Assembly: GCF_001281025.1 (NCBI RefSeq)
Contig: NZ_CP012646.1
Location: 649,001 to 713,000 of the forward strand
Source: Streptococcus mitis
GTDB lineage: Bacteria > Bacillota > Bacilli > Lactobacillales > Streptococcaceae
DNA: 64,000 bases
Reading direction: 5' to 3'
Shown here: positions 44,468 through 55,527 of the stretch, piece by piece
How positions within the stretch are numbered: the first letter of the stretch is position 1
Layout: each line of letters opens with the position of its first letter
Made by a program: the position numbers and the translations under genes
Notes under the pieces: generated by a model
Seen by the model: the letters and a program-made list of their open reading frames with translations, nothing else
Database searches by the model: none
What the model was told of the DNA's origin: nothing

Positions 44468-44503
44468 CTGACTAGTGCAAGCTAGTCAGATTTGTGGTAA
44501 AAT
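44468..44503 (+). promoter_or_regulatory. Promoter of the division operon with an upstream palindrome
   Basis: An extended -10 element TGGTAAAAT (TAAAAT at 44498-44503) lies just before rsmH. Immediately upstream, CTGACTAG at 44468-44475 and CTAGTCAG at 44482-44489 form a perfect inverted repeat at the place where a -35 box would be. It could be an operator; no regulator is known to me. Confidence 0.6.
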
Positions 44504-44512
44504 AGATAAGAT

Positions 44513-45463
44513 ATGACAAAAGAATTTCATCATGTAACGGTCTTACTCCACGAAACCATTGATATGCTTGATGTGAAACCTGACGGTGTTTACGTTGATG
44601 CGACCTTGGGTGGAGCAGGCCATAGCGAATATTTATTAAGTAAATTGAGTGAAAAAGGCCATCTCTATGCCTTTGATCAGGACCAGAATGCCATTAACAA
44701 TGCGCAAAAACGTTTGGCACCTTACATTGAAAAGGGAATGGTGACCTTTATCAAGGATAACTTCCGTCATTTACAGGCACGTTTGCGCGAAGCTGGTGTT
44801 CAGGAAATTGATGGAATTTGTTATGACTTGGGAGTGTCTAGTCCTCAATTGGACCAGCGTGAGCGTGGTTTTTCTTATAAAAAGGATGCGCCACTGGACA
44901 TGCGGATGAATCAGGAAGCTAGTCTGACAGCTTATGAAGTGGTGAACCACTATGACTATCATGATTTGGTTCGTATTTTCTTCAAATATGGCGAGGACAA
45001 ATTCTCTAAACAAATAGCCCGTAAGATTGAACAAGCTCGGGAAGTCAAGCCAATCGAGACAACGACTGAGTTGGCAGAGATCATCAAGTCGGCTAAGCCT
45101 GCTAAGGAGCTCAAGAAGAAGGGCCATCCTGCCAAGCAGATCTTCCAGGCTATTCGGATTGAAGTCAATGATGAACTGGGAGCTGCAGATGAGTCCATCC
45201 AGCAGGCTATGGAGATCTTGGCTCTGGATGGTAGAATTTCAGTGATTACCTTTCATTCATTAGAAGACCGCTTGACCAAGCAATTGTTCAAGGAAGCTTC
45301 AACAGTGGAAGTTCCCAAAGGTTTGCCTTTCATCCCAGATGATCTCAAGCCCAAGATGGAATTGGTATCCCGTAAGCCAATCTTGCCAAGTGCAGAAGAA
45401 TTAGAAGCCAATAACCGCTCGCACTCAGCTAAGTTGCGCGTGGCAAGAAAAATTCACAAGTAA
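44513..45463 (+). CDS. rsmH: 16S rRNA (cytosine(1402)-N4)-methyltransferase RsmH
   Basis: A 316-residue SAM-dependent methyltransferase (formerly MraW) that modifies C1402 in the decoding centre. The SAM-binding motif is [18 protein letters not shown], followed by [10 protein letters not shown]. The family block [28 protein letters not shown] and C-terminal [20 protein letters not shown] are clear. It is the first gene of the rsmH-ftsL-pbpX-mraY operon. Its ribosome site is poor (GATAAG), which suggests short leader translation. Confidence 0.97.
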   Translation: MTKEFHHVTVLLHETIDMLDVKPDGVYVDATLGGAGHSEYLLSKLSEKGHLYAFDQDQNAINNAQKRLAPYIEKGMVTFIKDNFRHLQARLREAGVQEIDGICYDLGVSSPQLDQRERGFSYKKDAPLDMRMNQEASLTAYEVVNHYDYHDLVRIFFKYGEDKFSKQIARKIEQAREVKPIETTTELAEIIKSAKPAKELKKKGHPAKQIFQAIRIEVNDELGAADESIQQAMEILALDGRISVITFHSLEDRLTKQLFKEASTVEVPKGLPFIPDDLKPKMELVSRKPILPSAEELEANNRSHSAKLRVARKIHK

Positions 45464-45472
45464 GAGGAAAAA

Positions 45473-45790
45473 ATGGTAGATAAGAAAGAAACAACCAGTC
45501 AATTCTTGCAGAATCGTATAAAAAAATTCTCACGTGTAGAGAAGGCATTTTATCTTTCGATTGCTTTTACGGCACTCGTTTTAGCAGTGAGCATTATCTT
45601 TATGCAGACACGACTCTTGCAAGTGCAAAGTGATTTGACAAAAATCAATGCGCAGATAGAGGAGAAGAAGACAGAGCTGGACGATGCCAAGCAGGAAGTG
45701 AATGAATTGATTCGTTCCGAGCGCTTGAAAGAAATTGCAGATAAAAAAGATTTGAAATTGAATAATGAAAATATCCGAACAGCGGAGTAA
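45473..45790 (+). CDS. ftsL: Cell division protein FtsL
   Basis: A 105-residue bitopic membrane protein of the divisome, partner of FtsB (DivIC). A basic cytoplasmic stretch (RIKKFSRVEK) precedes one membrane helix (AFYLSIAFTALVLAVSIIFMQT, about 25-46). A coiled coil then reaches to the end (LLQVQSDLTKINAQIEEKKTELDDAKQEVNELIRSERLKEIADKKDL). Position between rsmH and pbpX is the usual one. Sequence similarity in this family is low, so identification rests partly on order. Confidence 0.93.
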   Translation: MVDKKETTSQFLQNRIKKFSRVEKAFYLSIAFTALVLAVSIIFMQTRLLQVQSDLTKINAQIEEKKTELDDAKQEVNELIRSERLKEIADKKDLKLNNENIRTAE

Positions 45791-45793
45791 GAT

Positions 45794-48046
45794 ATGAAAT
45801 GGACAGAAAAAATAACCCGATTTGCGATAAAAAATCGTAAGTCTCCAGCAAAAAACCGTAGGATAGTTGGCAAGTACCTCAGCTTTTTAGCTGTTGCCCT
45901 TTTCGGCCTCTTTTTGGCCAATTTTGCTTATATTATCGCAAAAGGTAATATATTTGGTACTGACTTGGTAAAAGAGGCTAAAAAGGTTCACCAAACAACC
46001 CGAACAGTTCCTGCCAAACGTGGGACTATCTATGACCGAAATGGAGTGCCTATTGCTGAAGATGCGACCTCTTATAACGTCTATGCTGTTATTGATAAAA
46101 AATACAAGTCAGCAACGGGTAAAATTCTTTATGTAGAGGATTCGCAGTTTAATAAGGTAGCTGAAGTCTTCCATAAGTATTTGGATATGGATGAAGCTTA
46201 TGTGAAAGAGCAATTGGCTCAACCAAATCTGACCCAGGTTTCCTTTGGTGCAAAAGGAAATGGGATTACCTATGCCAATATGATGGCTATTAAAAAAGAT
46301 TTGAAAGATGCTAGTGTGGAAGGAATAGACTTTACAACTAGCCCTAACAGAAGCTACCCAAATGGACAATTTGCTTCTAGTTTTATTGGGTTAGCCCAAC
46401 TTCATGAAAATGAGGACGGCAGTAAGAGTTTATTAGGAACTTTTGGTCTGGAGAGTTCGTTAAATACCATTCTTGCTGGGACAGACGGTATTATTACCTA
46501 TGAAAAAGACCGTGTAGGAAATATCGTACCAGGAACAGAACAGGTGTCGCAACAAACTGTGGATGGCAAGGATGTTTATACAACATTGTCTAGCCCGCTC
46601 CAATCTTTCATGGAAACTCAGATGGATGCCTTTCTAGAAAAAGTAAAAGGTAAGTATATGACCGCGACCTTGGTCAGTGCAAAGACCGGTGAAATCCTTG
46701 CTACCACCCAACGACCTACCTTTAATGCAGATACTAAGGATGGTATCACCAAAGACTTTGTTTGGCGTGATATTCTTTATCAAAGTAATTACGAACCAGG
46801 ATCAGCCCTGAAGGTCATGACGCTAGCAGCTTCTATTGATAACAATACCTTCCCAGGTGGAGAATACTTCAATAGTAGTGAATTAAAAATAGCGGATGCG
46901 ACAATTCGAGATTGGGATGTTAATGATGGTTTGACGACTGGTGGGATGATGACTTTCTTACAAGGTTTCGCTCACTCCAGTAATGTTGGAATGAGTCTAC
47001 TTGAACAAAAAATGGGAGATGCTACTTGGTTGGATTATCTAAACCGCTTTAAGTTTGGGGTTCCGACGCGTTTTGGTCTGACTGATGAGTATTCAGGTCA
47101 ATTGCCTGCAGATAATATTGTTAATATTGCCATGAGTGCATTTGGTCAGGGGATTTCTGTAACGCAGACCCAGATGCTACGTGCTTTTACAGCCATTGCC
47201 AATGATGGGGTTATGTTGGAGCCTAAATTTATTACGGCCTTGTATGATCCAAATGATCAAACTGCTCGGAAATCACAAAAAGAAGTTGTGGGAAATCCTG
47301 TGTCTAAAGATGCAGCGAGCTTGACGCGAACGCATATGGTTTTAGTCGGTACCGATCCAGTATATGGAACTATGTATAATCATAAGACAGGGAAACCAAC
47401 TGTCAATGTTCCAGGACAAAATGTAGCCCTCAAGTCTGGTACGGCTCAAATCGCTGACGAGAAAAATGGAGGCTACTTGGTTGGTTCTACCAACTACATT
47501 TTCTCGGTTGTGGCTATGAACCCTGCTGAAAATCCTGATTTTATCTTGTATGTAACGGTTCAACAGCCTGAACATTATTCAGGAATTCCGCTTGGGGAGT
47601 TTACTAATCCAATCCTTGAGAGAGCTTCAGCTATGAAAGAATCTCTGAATCTTCAATCTCCAGCCAAGAATTTAGATCAAGTGACGACAGAATCTTCTTA
47701 TGCAATGCCTAGCATTAAGGATATTTCACCTGGTGATTTGGCGGAAGCCTTACGCCGAAATATTGTGCAACCAATCGTTGTAGGTACTGGAACAAAGATT
47801 AAAGAGACTTCTGTAGAAGAAGGGACCAATCTTGCACCAAACCAACAAGTTATCCTTTTATCGGATAAGGTAGAAGAAATTCCAGACATGTATGGCTGGA
47901 AAAAAGAGACTGCTGAAACCTTTGCTAAATGGTTGGATATTGAGTTGGAATTTGAAGGTTCAGGTTCCGTCGTTCAGAAGCAAGATGTTCGGACTAATAC
48001 AGCTATCAAAAACATTAAAAAAATTAAATTAACTTTAGGAGACTAA
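45794..48046 (+). CDS. pbpX: Penicillin-binding protein 2X with resistance-type substitutions
   Basis: A 750-residue class B transpeptidase for septal peptidoglycan, the same length as pneumococcal PBP2x. It has an N-terminal membrane helix (about 30-50), dimerisation domain, transpeptidase (about 270-620) and two PASTA domains at the end. Active-site motifs are S337-A-L-K, S395-S-N and K547-S-G. Compared with the penicillin-susceptible R6 sequence as I remember it, the changes include T338A, M339L, R384G, S389L, N514H, L565S and D567N; several of these are recorded in beta-lactam-resistant mosaic alleles. Read from the bases, codon 338 is GCC and codon 339 CTG. Confidence 0.95.
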   Translation: MKWTEKITRFAIKNRKSPAKNRRIVGKYLSFLAVALFGLFLANFAYIIAKGNIFGTDLVKEAKKVHQTTRTVPAKRGTIYDRNGVPIAEDATSYNVYAVIDKKYKSATGKILYVEDSQFNKVAEVFHKYLDMDEAYVKEQLAQPNLTQVSFGAKGNGITYANMMAIKKDLKDASVEGIDFTTSPNRSYPNGQFASSFIGLAQLHENEDGSKSLLGTFGLESSLNTILAGTDGIITYEKDRVGNIVPGTEQVSQQTVDGKDVYTTLSSPLQSFMETQMDAFLEKVKGKYMTATLVSAKTGEILATTQRPTFNADTKDGITKDFVWRDILYQSNYEPGSALKVMTLAASIDNNTFPGGEYFNSSELKIADATIRDWDVNDGLTTGGMMTFLQGFAHSSNVGMSLLEQKMGDATWLDYLNRFKFGVPTRFGLTDEYSGQLPADNIVNIAMSAFGQGISVTQTQMLRAFTAIANDGVMLEPKFITALYDPNDQTARKSQKEVVGNPVSKDAASLTRTHMVLVGTDPVYGTMYNHKTGKPTVNVPGQNVALKSGTAQIADEKNGGYLVGSTNYIFSVVAMNPAENPDFILYVTVQQPEHYSGIPLGEFTNPILERASAMKESLNLQSPAKNLDQVTTESSYAMPSIKDISPGDLAEALRRNIVQPIVVGTGTKIKETSVEEGTNLAPNQQVILLSDKVEEIPDMYGWKKETAETFAKWLDIELEFEGSGSVVQKQDVRTNTAIKNIKKIKLTLGD

Positions 48047-48047
48047 T

Positions 48048-49028
48048 ATGTTTATTTCTATCAGTGCTGGAATTGTGACATTTTTACTAACTTTGGTAGG
48101 AATTCCAGCCTTTATCCAATTTTATAGAAAGGCGCAAATTACAGGCCAGCAGATGCATGAGGATGTTAAACAGCACCAGGCAAAAGCTGGGACTCCTACA
48201 ATGGGAGGTTTGGTTTTCTTAATTGCTTCTGTTTTAGTTGCTTTCTTTTTCGCCCTATTTAGTAATCAACTCAGCAATAATGTTGGTATGATTTTATTTA
48301 TCTTGGTTCTTTATGGTTTAATCGGATTTTTAGATGACTTCCTCAAGGTCTTCCGTAAAATCAATGAGGGCCTTAATCCCAAACAGAAATTGGCTCTTCA
48401 GCTTCTAGGTGGCGTCATTTTCTACCTTTTCTATGAGCGTGGTGGCGATATGCTTTCTGTCTTTGGTTATCAAGTACATCTAGGGATTTTCTATATTGTC
48501 TTCGCTCTTTTCTGGCTAGTTGGTTTTTCAAACGCAGTGAACTTGACAGATGGTATTGACGGTCTGGCTAGTATTTCCGTTGTGATTAGTTTGTCTGCCT
48601 ATGGCGTTATTGCCTATGTGCAAGGTCAGATGGATATCCTTCTAGTGATTCTTGCCATGATTGGTGGTTTGCTCGGTTTCTTTGTCTTTAACCATAAGCC
48701 TGCTAAGGTCTTTATGGGAGATGTGGGAAGTTTGGCTCTCGGTGGAATGCTGGCAGCTATTTCAATGGCTCTCCACCAAGAATGGACTCTCTTGATTATC
48801 GGAATTATTTATGTCTTTGAAACAACTTCGGTTATGATGCAAGTCGGCTATTTCAAAATGACTGGTGGTAAACGTATTTTCCGTATGACGCCTGTGCATC
48901 ACCATTTTGAGCTTGGAGGATTGTCTGGTAAAGGAGATCCTTGGAGCGAGTGGAAGGTTGACTTCTTCTTTTGGGGAGTGGGGCTTCTAGCAAGTCTCCT
49001 GACCCTAGCAATTTTGTATTTGATGTAA
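48048..49028 (+). CDS. mraY: Phospho-N-acetylmuramoyl-pentapeptide transferase MraY
   Basis: A 326-residue polytopic membrane enzyme that joins phospho-MurNAc-pentapeptide to undecaprenyl phosphate, giving lipid I. Family motifs are [35 protein letters not shown] (the catalytic Asp region), [10 protein letters not shown] and [20 protein letters not shown]. About ten membrane helices. It starts one base after the pbpX stop, and its TAA is followed by the operon terminator. No deviation from the normal length was seen. Confidence 0.97.
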   Translation: MFISISAGIVTFLLTLVGIPAFIQFYRKAQITGQQMHEDVKQHQAKAGTPTMGGLVFLIASVLVAFFFALFSNQLSNNVGMILFILVLYGLIGFLDDFLKVFRKINEGLNPKQKLALQLLGGVIFYLFYERGGDMLSVFGYQVHLGIFYIVFALFWLVGFSNAVNLTDGIDGLASISVVISLSAYGVIAYVQGQMDILLVILAMIGGLLGFFVFNHKPAKVFMGDVGSLALGGMLAAISMALHQEWTLLIIGIIYVFETTSVMMQVGYFKMTGGKRIFRMTPVHHHFELGGLSGKGDPWSEWKVDFFFWGVGLLASLLTLAILYLM

Positions 49029-49034
49029 GAATGG

Positions 49035-49059
49035 CACCCTGATATTTCAGGGTGTTTTT
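49035..49059 (+). terminator. Terminator of the division operon
   Basis: CACCCTGA-TATT-TCAGGGTG stem followed by five Ts, directly after mraY. Confidence 0.88.
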
Positions 49060-49096
49060 GCTGTTTAAAAAATATTGGTCAATTAAAGTCAAAACC

Positions 49097-49126
49097 CTTG
49101 ACCTTTTCTGACTAATGTAGTATATT
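49097..49126 (+). promoter_or_regulatory. clpL promoter overlapped by a CtsR box
   Basis: TTGACC at 49098-49103, 17-base spacer, TATATT at 49121-49126. On the minus strand, 49097-49113 reads AGTCAGA-AAA-GGTCAAG, two heptads in the CtsR arrangement (RGTCAAA-N3-RGTCAAA, two mismatches), covering the -35. CtsR repression is lifted by heat and protein-damaging stress. Confidence 0.8.
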
Positions 49127-49195
49127 ATGAACGTAAGGTAAATGAAAACCTTACTAAAACACTTGTTTAAAGTAAAATAGAAAGAGGTGGGGTCT

Positions 49196-49285
49196 ATGTT
49201 TAATCTAGAAATCTTCAGAAGTAAAGATAGTCTACTCCTGCTTGAAAAAGAAAAACCAGAAATAGTACGTAGAGTAGCAATCTAG
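49196..49285 (+). CDS. Possible small leader ORF upstream of clpL
   Basis: A 29-codon frame (MFNLEIFRSKDSLLLLEKEK and nine more residues) that starts about 65 bases after the clpL -10 box and has a strong ribosome site (AGAGGTGGGG). It ends 82 bases before clpL, before the second CtsR box. It is too short for ordinary gene finders. It could be translated as a leader peptide or be a small protein of its own. No similarity was recognised. Confidence 0.5.
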   Translation: MFNLEIFRSKDSLLLLEKEKPEIVRRVAI

Positions 49286-49309
49286 CTAGTCTAAATTTTT
49301 TAAGATAAA

Positions 49310-49326
49310 GGTCAAAGATAGTCAAT
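49310..49326 (+). promoter_or_regulatory. Second CtsR box before clpL
   Basis: GGTCAAA-GAT-AGTCAAT matches the CtsR consensus (RGTCAAA-N3-RGTCAAA) at all but one core position. It lies 41 bases before the clpL start, well inside the transcript from the promoter at 49098, so it may block elongation or serve a second promoter. Confidence 0.78.
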
Positions 49327-49367
49327 ATCAGTAATCATAACTAAGTAAATAAAAAGAGGTAAAGAAT

Positions 49368-51473
49368 ATGAACAACAACTTTAATAATTTTAACAACATG
49401 GATGATTTATTTAACCAATTGATGGGTGGTATGCGAGGATATAGTTCTGAAAATCGCCGTTACTTGATTAATGGACGTGAAGTCACACCTGAGGAATTTG
49501 CTCACTATCGTGCAACTGGTCAATTGCCAGGAAATGCAGAAACTGATGGACAAATGAAACAACAGTCTTCAGGTATGAAACAAGATGGTGTCCTTGCTAA
49601 ACTGGGTCGAAACTTGACTGCAGAAGCGCGTGAGGGCAAGTTGGATCCTGTCATCGGACGAAACAAGGAAATTCAAGAAACATCTGAAATTCTTTCTCGT
49701 CGCACCAAGAACAATCCTGTTTTAGTTGGAGACGCAGGTGTTGGTAAAACTGCAGTAGTAGAAGGATTGGCCCAAGCTATCGTGAACGGTGACGTTCCAG
49801 CTGCCATTAAGAATAAAGAAATTATTTCCATTGATATCTCAGGTCTTGAGGCTGGTACTCAATACCGCGGTAGCTTTGAAGAAAACGTTCAAAACTTAGT
49901 CAATGAAGTAAAAGAAGCAGGGAATATCATCCTCTTCTTTGATGAAATTCACCAAATTCTTGGTGCTGGTAGCACAGGTGATGGTCAAGGATCTAAAGGT
50001 CTTGCTGATATCTTGAAACCAGCTCTTTCTCGTGGAGAATTGACAGTGATTGGCGCAACAACTCAAGACGAATACCGTAATACTATCTTGAAAAATGCAG
50101 CCCTTGCTCGTCGTTTCAACGAAGTCAAGGTCAATGCTCCTTCAGCAGAGGATACTTTTAAAATCCTTCAAGGAATTCGTGATCTCTATCAACAACACCA
50201 CAATGTTATTTTGCCAGATGAAGTCTTAAAAGCAGCAGTGGATTATTCTGTTCAGTATATTCCTCAACGTAGTTTGCCAGATAAGGCTATCGACCTTGTC
50301 GATGTTACGGCGGCTCACTTGGCAGCTCAGCATCCAGTAACAGATGTTCATGCTGTTGAACGTGAAATTGAGGCAGAAAAAGACAAGCAAGAAAAAGCAG
50401 TTGAGGCAGAAGATTTTGAAGCAGCTCTAAACTATAAAACACGCATTGCAGAATTGGAAAAGAAAATCGAAAACCATACAGAAGATATGAAAGTGACTGC
50501 AAGTGTCAACGATGTGGCTGAATCTGTAGAACGTATGACGGGTATTCCAGTATCTCAAATGGGGGCTACGGACATCGAACGTTTGAAAGATATGGGTCAT
50601 CGTTTGCAGACGAAAGTTATTGGTCAAGATAAGGCCGTTGAAGCAGTAGCAAAAGCTATCCGTCGTAACCGTGCTGGTTTTGATGAAGGTAACCGTCCAA
50701 TCGGTAGCTTCCTCTTTGTAGGTCCTACTGGTGTTGGTAAGACTGAGTTGGCTAAACAATTGGCTCTTGATATGTTCGGAACGAAAGATGCTATCATCCG
50801 TTTGGACATGTCAGAATACAGCGACCGCACAGCCGTATCTAAATTGATTGGTACAACTGCAGGTTATGTTGGTTACGATGACAACAACAATACCTTGACA
50901 GAACGCGTCCGTCGCAATCCATACTCAATCGTCCTTCTCGACGAAATTGAAAAGGCTGACCCTCAAGTCATCACCCTTCTCCTTCAAGTTTTGGACGATG
51001 GTCGTTTGACAGATGGTCAAGGTAACACTGTCAACTTCAAGAATACGGTGATTATCGCAACTTCAAACGCAGGCTTTGGTTACGAAGCTAACTTGACAGA
51101 AGATGCGGACAAACCAGAATTGATGGACCGTTTGAAACCATTCTTCCGTCCAGAGTTCCTCAACCGCTTTAACGCAGTCATTGAGTTCTCACACTTGACT
51201 AAGGAAGACCTTTCTAAAATTGTGGACTTGATGCTGGCTGAAGTCAACCAAACCTTGGCTAAGAAAGACATTGATTTAGCAGTTAGTCAAGCGGCTAAAG
51301 ACTATATCACAGAAGAAGGCTACGATGAAGTCATGGGTGTTCGTCCACTCCGTCGTGTGGTTGAACAACAAATCCGTGACAAAGTCACAGACTTCCACTT
51401 GGATCACCTAGATGCCAAACACCTAGAAGCAGATATGGAAGACGGTGGTTTGGTTATTCGTGAGAAAGCTTAA
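49368..51473 (+). CDS. clpL: ClpL chaperone, AAA+ (Clp ATPase)
   Basis: A 701-residue HSP100-type ATPase without ClpP-docking loop, acting as a stand-alone disaggregase in stress. An Asn-rich start ([20 protein letters not shown]) replaces the usual ClpN repeats. AAA-1 has Walker A GDAGVGKT and Walker B ILFFDEIH; a short coiled-coil middle region (about 325-385) follows; AAA-2 has GPTGVGKTE and [12 protein letters not shown]; a C-terminal D2-small domain ends the protein. The ribosome site is AAAGAGG. It has two CtsR boxes upstream and a terminator shared with luxS. Confidence 0.95.
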   Translation: MNNNFNNFNNMDDLFNQLMGGMRGYSSENRRYLINGREVTPEEFAHYRATGQLPGNAETDGQMKQQSSGMKQDGVLAKLGRNLTAEAREGKLDPVIGRNKEIQETSEILSRRTKNNPVLVGDAGVGKTAVVEGLAQAIVNGDVPAAIKNKEIISIDISGLEAGTQYRGSFEENVQNLVNEVKEAGNIILFFDEIHQILGAGSTGDGQGSKGLADILKPALSRGELTVIGATTQDEYRNTILKNAALARRFNEVKVNAPSAEDTFKILQGIRDLYQQHHNVILPDEVLKAAVDYSVQYIPQRSLPDKAIDLVDVTAAHLAAQHPVTDVHAVEREIEAEKDKQEKAVEAEDFEAALNYKTRIAELEKKIENHTEDMKVTASVNDVAESVERMTGIPVSQMGATDIERLKDMGHRLQTKVIGQDKAVEAVAKAIRRNRAGFDEGNRPIGSFLFVGPTGVGKTELAKQLALDMFGTKDAIIRLDMSEYSDRTAVSKLIGTTAGYVGYDDNNNTLTERVRRNPYSIVLLDEIEKADPQVITLLLQVLDDGRLTDGQGNTVNFKNTVIIATSNAGFGYEANLTEDADKPELMDRLKPFFRPEFLNRFNAVIEFSHLTKEDLSKIVDLMLAEVNQTLAKKDIDLAVSQAAKDYITEEGYDEVMGVRPLRRVVEQQIRDKVTDFHLDHLDAKHLEADMEDGGLVIREKA

Positions 51474-51503
51474 GACAGAATTTTGAGCATAAAAAAGAAG
51501 GAA

Positions 51504-51536
51504 CCAGCTGAAAAAAACTGGTTCCTTTTTTTGTGT
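51504..51536. terminator. Bidirectional terminator between clpL and luxS
   Basis: AAGGAACCAG and CTGGTTCCTT form a ten-pair stem with A-runs before and T-runs after, so it can stop transcription from both clpL (plus) and luxS (minus). Confidence 0.87.
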
Positions 51537-52019
51537 TTAGATGACATGGCGTTCAAAGGCATCATCTGAAATCCCTTGTTCTAGGATGAGTTTTGCCCAT
51601 TCTTTAGCAGAAAAGAGGCTGTGGTCCTTATAGTTTCCGCAAGATTCGATGGTTGTACCAGGGACGTCTTCCCAAGTAGTAGTTTCAGCGATTTCCTTGA
51701 GCGAATCCTTGATAACAGCTGCGATTTCAGCACTAGTGTGACGTCCCCACATAATCATGTGGAAGCCTGTGCGGCAACCAAATGGTGAACAGTCAATCAT
51801 ACCGTCAATTCGGGTACGGATGAGTTTGGCTAAGAGGTGCTCGATAGTGTGAAGGCCAGCGGTAGGGATAGAGTCTTCGTTTGGTTGTACCAAGCGAATA
51901 TCATAATTGGAGATAACGTCTCCCTTTGGTCCTGTTTCTTCCCCAATCAAGCGAACATAGGGTGCTTTAACAATGGTGTGGTCAAGTTCAAAACTTTCAA
52001 CAATAACTTCTTTTGACAT
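51537..52019 (-). CDS. luxS: S-ribosylhomocysteine lyase LuxS
   Basis: A 160-residue iron/zinc enzyme that cleaves S-ribosylhomocysteine to homocysteine and DPD, the precursor of autoinducer 2. The metal motif H-T-I-E-H is in [17 protein letters not shown]; the third ligand cysteine is in [12 protein letters not shown], and [10 protein letters not shown] carries the catalytic cysteine. The start [10 protein letters not shown] at 52019 has a good ribosome site (AAAGGA); the longer frame to 52154 is rejected as it enters the neighbour gene. Same order clpL-luxS as in pneumococcus. Confidence 0.96.
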   Translation of the reverse strand: MSKEVIVESFELDHTIVKAPYVRLIGEETGPKGDVISNYDIRLVQPNEDSIPTAGLHTIEHLLAKLIRTRIDGMIDCSPFGCRTGFHMIMWGRHTSAEIAAVIKDSLKEIAETTTWEDVPGTTIESCGNYKDHSLFSAKEWAKLILEQGISDDAFERHVI

Positions 52020-52082
52020 GGTAAATCCTTTCAGTTTTCTTCTTTCATTATAACACAAAGCTGGCTCCTGATATAGAGAGAA

Positions 52083-52106
52083 AACCTCTCCAAGAGTGGA
52101 GAGGTT
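52083..52106 (-). terminator. Terminator after the UPF0371 gene
   Basis: AACCTCTCCA/TGGAGAGGTT ten-pair stem, with a T run on the minus strand. It lies just after the UPF0371 stop and just before luxS. Confidence 0.75.
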
Positions 52107-52113
52107 GAAATCT

Positions 52114-53598
52114 TTATTTACGATACAAGCGGTCGTATTGGTAGTAAGGGTCAAAGGTTACGTTGATACCCAATTTGCGAAGGACATTCTTGTCTTCATC
52201 AGTCAAGATGATGGTTGAGTGGGCTTCGCTTCCTTTGAGGTTACCAAGCTCTTCCATAGCACGAGCAGCATCAGGATTTTCTGTAGCTGTGATAGCAAGT
52301 GCAATCAGGATTTCATTTGAATGAAGGCGTGGATTGCGGCTACCGAGATGATCGATTTTAAGACCTTGGATTGGCTTAACCACTTCAGGTTCGATTAGTT
52401 TTACTTCTTTCACAATGTCAGCTGATTTCTTGATGGCGTTAATCAAGGCAGCTGCTGTAGGGCCAAAGAGTTCTGAGTTCTTACCTGTGACGATTTCCCC
52501 ATTTGGCAATTCAAGGGCTAGGGCTGGTCCGCCAGTTTCTTCTGCTTTTTGACGTGCAGCAACAGCAACCTTGCGGTCTGCAGGTGTGATACCGAGGTCG
52601 TTCATGAGTAACTCGATTTTCTTGACAGCTGCTTCACCAACTTTTTCGGCTTTAAAATCAAGAACAGTTTGATAGTAACGGCGGATGATTTCTTGTTTAG
52701 AAGCTTCGACAGCAGCTTCATCATCTGTAATAGCGAAACCAACCATGTTGACACCCATATCTGTCGGAGAAGCGTATGGAGATTTACCAAGGATACGTTC
52801 TAACATGCGCTTGAGCACTGGGAAAATCTCGATATCACGGTTGTAGTTGACAGTGGTCTCTCCGTAGGTTTGGAGATGGAAGGGGTCGATCATGTTGACA
52901 TCATCAAGGTCTGCTGTGGCAGCCTCGTAGGCCAAGTTAACTGGATGATGAAGGGGAAGATTCCAAACTGGGAAGGTTTCAAATTTCGCGTAGCCAGACT
53001 TGATACCATTGATTTGGTCGTGGTACATATTGGACATACAGGTTGCCAATTTTCCAGAACCAGGTCCAGGAGCGGTTACGACAATCAGGTTTCGACTGGT
53101 TTTGATGTAGTCATTTTTCCCCATGCCTTCTGGAGAAATGATATGATCCATATCCGTCGGATATCCTTTGATTGGATAGTGAAGATAAGAATCAATTCCG
53201 TTTTTCTCAAGTTGGTTGCGGAAGGTATCTGCAGCTGGTTGGCCAGCGTACTGTGTGATGACAACAGAGCCAACAAAAATTCCCAATTCATTGAATTTGT
53301 CAATCAAACGAAGAACTTCTTGGTCATAAGAAATGCCCAAGTCACCACGTGCTTTGGAATGCTCGATATTGCTAGCATTAATAGCAATCACAACCTCAAC
53401 TTGCTCTTTCAATTCTTGTAAGAGCTTGATTTTGTTGTCAGGCTCATAACCAGGAAGGACACGAGCGGCGTGGAAATCTTCTAACATTTTGCCACCAAAC
53501 TCTAAGTAGAGCTTGCCGTCAAATTGGTTAATGCGCTCCAAAATGTGGTCGCGCTGTAGATTCAAATATTGTTCAGAACTAAAAGCTTGTTTTTTCAT
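52114..53598 (-). CDS. UPF0371 (DUF1846) family protein
   Basis: A 494-residue soluble protein of the DUF1846 family, common in streptococci. Opening [20 protein letters not shown], then [35 protein letters not shown], and a nucleotide-binding-like region [25 protein letters not shown] near 175 with a P-loop-like GPGSGK. Structures of relatives have been solved, but I know of no established function; a role in nucleotide-dependent metabolism is only an inference from the P-loop. Normal length, with its own promoter upstream of 53598. Confidence 0.85.
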   Translation of the reverse strand: MKKQAFSSEQYLNLQRDHILERINQFDGKLYLEFGGKMLEDFHAARVLPGYEPDNKIKLLQELKEQVEVVIAINASNIEHSKARGDLGISYDQEVLRLIDKFNELGIFVGSVVITQYAGQPAADTFRNQLEKNGIDSYLHYPIKGYPTDMDHIISPEGMGKNDYIKTSRNLIVVTAPGPGSGKLATCMSNMYHDQINGIKSGYAKFETFPVWNLPLHHPVNLAYEAATADLDDVNMIDPFHLQTYGETTVNYNRDIEIFPVLKRMLERILGKSPYASPTDMGVNMVGFAITDDEAAVEASKQEIIRRYYQTVLDFKAEKVGEAAVKKIELLMNDLGITPADRKVAVAARQKAEETGGPALALELPNGEIVTGKNSELFGPTAAALINAIKKSADIVKEVKLIEPEVVKPIQGLKIDHLGSRNPRLHSNEILIALAITATENPDAARAMEELGNLKGSEAHSTIILTDEDKNVLRKLGINVTFDPYYQYDRLYRK

Positions 53599-53678
53599 TT
53601 TTTTACCTCTGACCTCTATTATAATAAAAAATTGGAAGTTAGGAAACTATGGAGTTAAAAAAGGAATCAAAAAGATTA

Positions 53679-53716
53679 GGCAAACGCTTGCACAAAACTC
53701 TGAAAAGCGCTATCAT
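53679..53716 (+). promoter_or_regulatory. dexB promoter with an overlapping cre/MalR-type operator
   Basis: TTGCAC at 53688-53693, 17-base spacer, TATCAT at 53711-53716. The sequence GGCAAACGCTTGCAC at 53679-53693 is palindromic (GCAA-ACGC-TTGC) and fits LacI-family sites, either CcpA cre or MalR. It overlaps the -35, the place for repression by glucose or control by maltodextrin. Confidence 0.75.
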
Positions 53717-53741
53717 AGACTATAGATTATTAAAATAATGA

Positions 53742-55361
<1,620 letters not shown>

Positions 55362-55369
55362 AAAGTGAG

Positions 55370-55399
55370 AACCTCAAGCTTATAGAGTTTGAGGTTTTG
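55370..55399 (+). terminator. Terminator after dexB
   Basis: AACCTCAA and TTGAGGTT stem with an ten-base loop followed by a short T run. Confidence 0.75.
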
Positions 55400-55468
55400 C
55401 TAAAAGTTTTTTAGAGAATTCTTTTAAATAGATTTTTTAGAATTTTCTAAAAAATCTGTCAAAAGCTC

Positions 55469-55496
55469 TTGCTTTTATAATAAAATAGGGTATAAT
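55469..55496 (+). promoter_or_regulatory. aliC promoter
   Basis: TTGCTT at 55469-55474, 16-base spacer, perfect TATAAT at 55491-55496, about 30 bases before the start codon. Confidence 0.75.
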
Positions 55497-55527
55497 AGTG
55501 AAAATACTATTTTGAAGGAGATTATTT

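Noticed and set aside
52870-53421. Plus-strand frame of 183 codons in the UPF0371 region
   Set aside because: It is antisense to a conserved protein and has no family features.
53600-53725. Short plus-strand frame of 70 codons running from 53513 into the dexB upstream region
   Set aside because: It begins inside the UPF0371 gene on the other strand and overlaps the dexB operator; no sign of a protein.
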